This document shows positions 63,201-64,000 of a stretch of 64,000 bases of DNA, piece by piece. Source of the DNA: Rhizobium sp. Root708 (GTDB taxonomy: Bacteria; Pseudomonadota; Alphaproteobacteria; Rhizobiales; Rhizobiaceae); contig NZ_LMHV01000023.1 in the NCBI RefSeq assembly GCF_001429725.1, positions 248,767-312,766 on the forward strand. Direction: 5' to 3'. A program made the translations under genes and the position numbers. Position 1 is the stretch's first letter; every line of letters starts with the position of its first letter. The notes under the pieces were generated by a model. That model searched no databases, was not told where the DNA came from, and was given only the letters and a program-made list of their open reading frames with translations.

Positions 63201-64000
63201 GCGCGTCTATTCCCTCTTCGCAGGCTTCGCGGTTCCCTGGATCAAACCACTGTCGTACAGTGCCCCGCTTACGGAGGAGGCTTTTCGTATAAGCACGGCG
63301 ACGGGTGATCTCGCCTTCGCCGCCTACAACGCTCGAAACCACATCACGCACGAAATAATGTCGGGCAAACCGCTCAGCGAGGTCCAAGAACGGGCGGAAA
63401 ACGCCCTTGCTTTCGCCCGCACAGTTGAGCTTGGCCTGCCGCACGAGAATTTCTTCAGCCAAGCACGCTTCATAAGGAAGCTGCGGGGGATCGCAGCCGA
63501 CGGAAGTGCAGATGTCGATGATTGGGCGATCAGGCAGGTCGAGCCTCAGCCTGGTGCTGCGATGATGGTCTGTTATCACTGGGTTTTCCGCCTGGTCGAA
63601 CACTACTTGACGGAAGACTTTACTGCCGCGCGGGAAGCCGCCTCCCACGTCGAGCCGATCAAATGGGCCATGCGATCTTCGATCGAGGAAGCCGAGTTTG
63701 AATTTTACGCTGGCCTCAACGCTTCTGCATTGGCAGTTCGTGATGTGATCCCCGCCGGCCGCCGCGAACAGCACCTCGAGGAACTGCATAGGCGCCACAC
63801 GCGGCTGGCGACATGGGCAAACGGATGCGAGGAAACCTTCGCTTGCCGGGAAGCGTTGCTCGCAGCCGAGATTGCTCAGTTGGAAGGTAGAGGCGCGGAG
63901 GCTCAATCACTCTACGAAAAGGCCATCCGAACCGCCAGGGCGAACGGATTTCTCCAGGTGGAAGCAATCGCCAGCGAGCTGGCGGGACGCTTCTATGTCA
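60223..64000 (+). CDS. PknK-like giant regulator: pseudokinase, AAA ATPase, helical repeats (partial)
   Basis: The first 1259 codons of a protein that runs off the window in an unbroken frame. Residues about 20-290 are a protein-kinase domain in which the usual catalytic loop reads IHGDVRPENCFL (HGD at 156-158, HRD expected) and the DFG motif reads TGFG (175-178), with no clear VAIK lysine; it is probably a pseudokinase. Next comes an AAA ATPase with Walker A GQAGIGKS (356-363) and Walker B LVIFVDD (481-487), then helical TPR-like repeats to the window edge, ending ARANGFLQVEAIASELAGRF. Full-length relatives continue with GAF and histidine-kinase domains. The ATG at 60223 has only a weak ribosome site. 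Confidence 0.85.
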   Translation, partial: MSPIHPVAPSDLTTEADLAFAASVAAGILSDAPVVVEKLHSEADRVWYRVSDRSGQAVLVLAAGSDLSGRWAELLTRELDLLSGFVQNPAILHPLDVSTGAQRIGVAIQDPGGVPLAGVFRTPEWDRRFFSVERKLELACHVAKALRLVHESGLIHGDVRPENCFLKTSGEIAVTGFGRAGRVHPGAACLPALPMGTPAYMSPEETGRTNRQPDQRSDLYSLGVTLFELLTNTLPFAASDPLEWAHRHLTARPPKPSVRSDGLPEQVDAILLKLLEKDPDHRYQSARAVESDLRRCLVEWSAEGKVDRFPVARGDLFRHSGHEATLYGRDIARQLLLNSAERVAACGDSELVLVTGQAGIGKSSLIAGIQQTLVGRGFLFAEGKFDQNRWDTPYATIVQAFRGLVRQLLAKDEPSLDEWRANFVRALGDNAGSIIDLIPELAHVIGHHPAVIAAELTNAAVRFKCLFKAFLSVFATAEHPLVIFVDDLQWLDPATLDLIHVLATEDQLSHTLIIIAYRDDEIDSTHSLATVLPSVRQMPRRVTEIRLERLLPTDLERLLANVFSCSPDRVAMLAAIVGEKTGGNPFFALQFIRKLAADGVLTFHPETSEWHWNDEEVTGQNVTQNVAQLLSLQLDGLPENTKTALGILSLLGNTTVTDTAALALGISIDELGPILRPATEAGMARISSSSISFIHDEIQKAAYLSIGGSERIGEHLRIGRLLLAKTDGNFDEKIYEIAGHFDKALGSISNNERLGVANVFLAAGERAKLASAFTSAQSYFEKGLSILDTNAEQMRALSFRLGLGLAECDIVTGDLSSAEERLASLMEGTIGFADRAAVICLTVLLFFTTGRNVEAVETGVGFLLDAGIAWPLQPNHADVVSEFEELHRQLLERPIEELADSPEMTDQHIMSCMAVMTEVFPAAYAVDRRLMEFLLLRMTVLSLQHGLCDSSSVAFSALNMALGVQFGDYATAYKFGELSRRLVDQGRAGRYKARVYSLFAGFAVPWIKPLSYSAPLTEEAFRISTATGDLAFAAYNARNHITHEIMSGKPLSEVQERAENALAFARTVELGLPHENFFSQARFIRKLRGIAADGSADVDDWAIRQVEPQPGAAMMVCYHWVFRLVEHYLTEDFTAAREAASHVEPIKWAMRSSIEEAEFEFYAGLNASALAVRDVIPAGRREQHLEELHRRHTRLATWANGCEETFACREALLAAEIAQLEGRGAEAQSLYEKAIRTARANGFLQVEAIASELAGRFYV

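Overview
The window looks like a chromosomal or megaplasmid segment of a Rhizobiaceae-type alphaproteobacterium (Rhizobium/Agrobacterium/Sinorhizobium). The reasons are a high-GC, ABC-transporter-rich gene content, frequent GTG and TTG starts, a glpD-glpSTPQUV glycerol operon in the order described for Rhizobium leguminosarum, a NanE-NanK fusion, and a PknK-like giant regulator. Family calls come from reading the translations; no database search was possible. I saw no rRNA, tRNA, CRISPR array, insertion sequence or phage gene.

Layout. 1-2.4 kb: the start of a periplasmic binding protein, an XRE-cupin regulator and a divergent histidinol-dehydrogenase paralogue. 2.6-3.8 kb: a branched-chain aminotransferase. 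4.0-31.1 kb: a large organosulfur-acquisition island. It holds three Tat-exported family 5 solute-binding proteins, one DppBCDF-type permease/ATPase set, four flavin-dependent class C monooxygenases (DszA/NtaA, RutA/SfnG and SsuD types), five DszC/SfnB-type acyl-CoA-dehydrogenase-fold monooxygenases (one frameshifted), a DszB-like desulfinase, a three-domain rhodanese, a DUF3088 protein, an aldo/keto reductase, an FAD/NAD(P) protein and a LysR regulator. The apparent logic is import of organosulfur compounds, stepwise S- or C-S oxygenation, release of sulfite and sulfur handling. No flavin reductase is visible, so FMNH2 must come from elsewhere.

31.4-43.6 kb: a secreted small protein, then two carbohydrate ABC systems (only one with an ATPase) around a NanE-NanK fusion, a GNAT protein and two GntR regulators. 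Copies of an ACTGGT/ACCAGT operator-like palindrome lie in their promoter regions, which suggests amino-sugar (ManNAc or sialic-acid-like) uptake and conversion. 43.7-51.3 kb: glycerol-3-phosphate dehydrogenase and the glycerol ABC transporter.

51.5-56.6 kb: small stress and detoxification genes (NAD(P)-binding protein, periplasmic cupin, metallo-beta-lactamase-fold hydrolase, GFA protein, YceI protein, AhpD-like protein). 56.7-59.2 kb: a nitric-oxide module with flavohaemoglobin, a truncated-globin/DUF1971 fusion, divergent NsrR and a 23-bp NsrR-type site between them. 59.5-64.0 kb: an unknown protein, then the first 1259 codons of a PknK-like protein (pseudokinase, AAA ATPase, helical repeats) that runs off the window.
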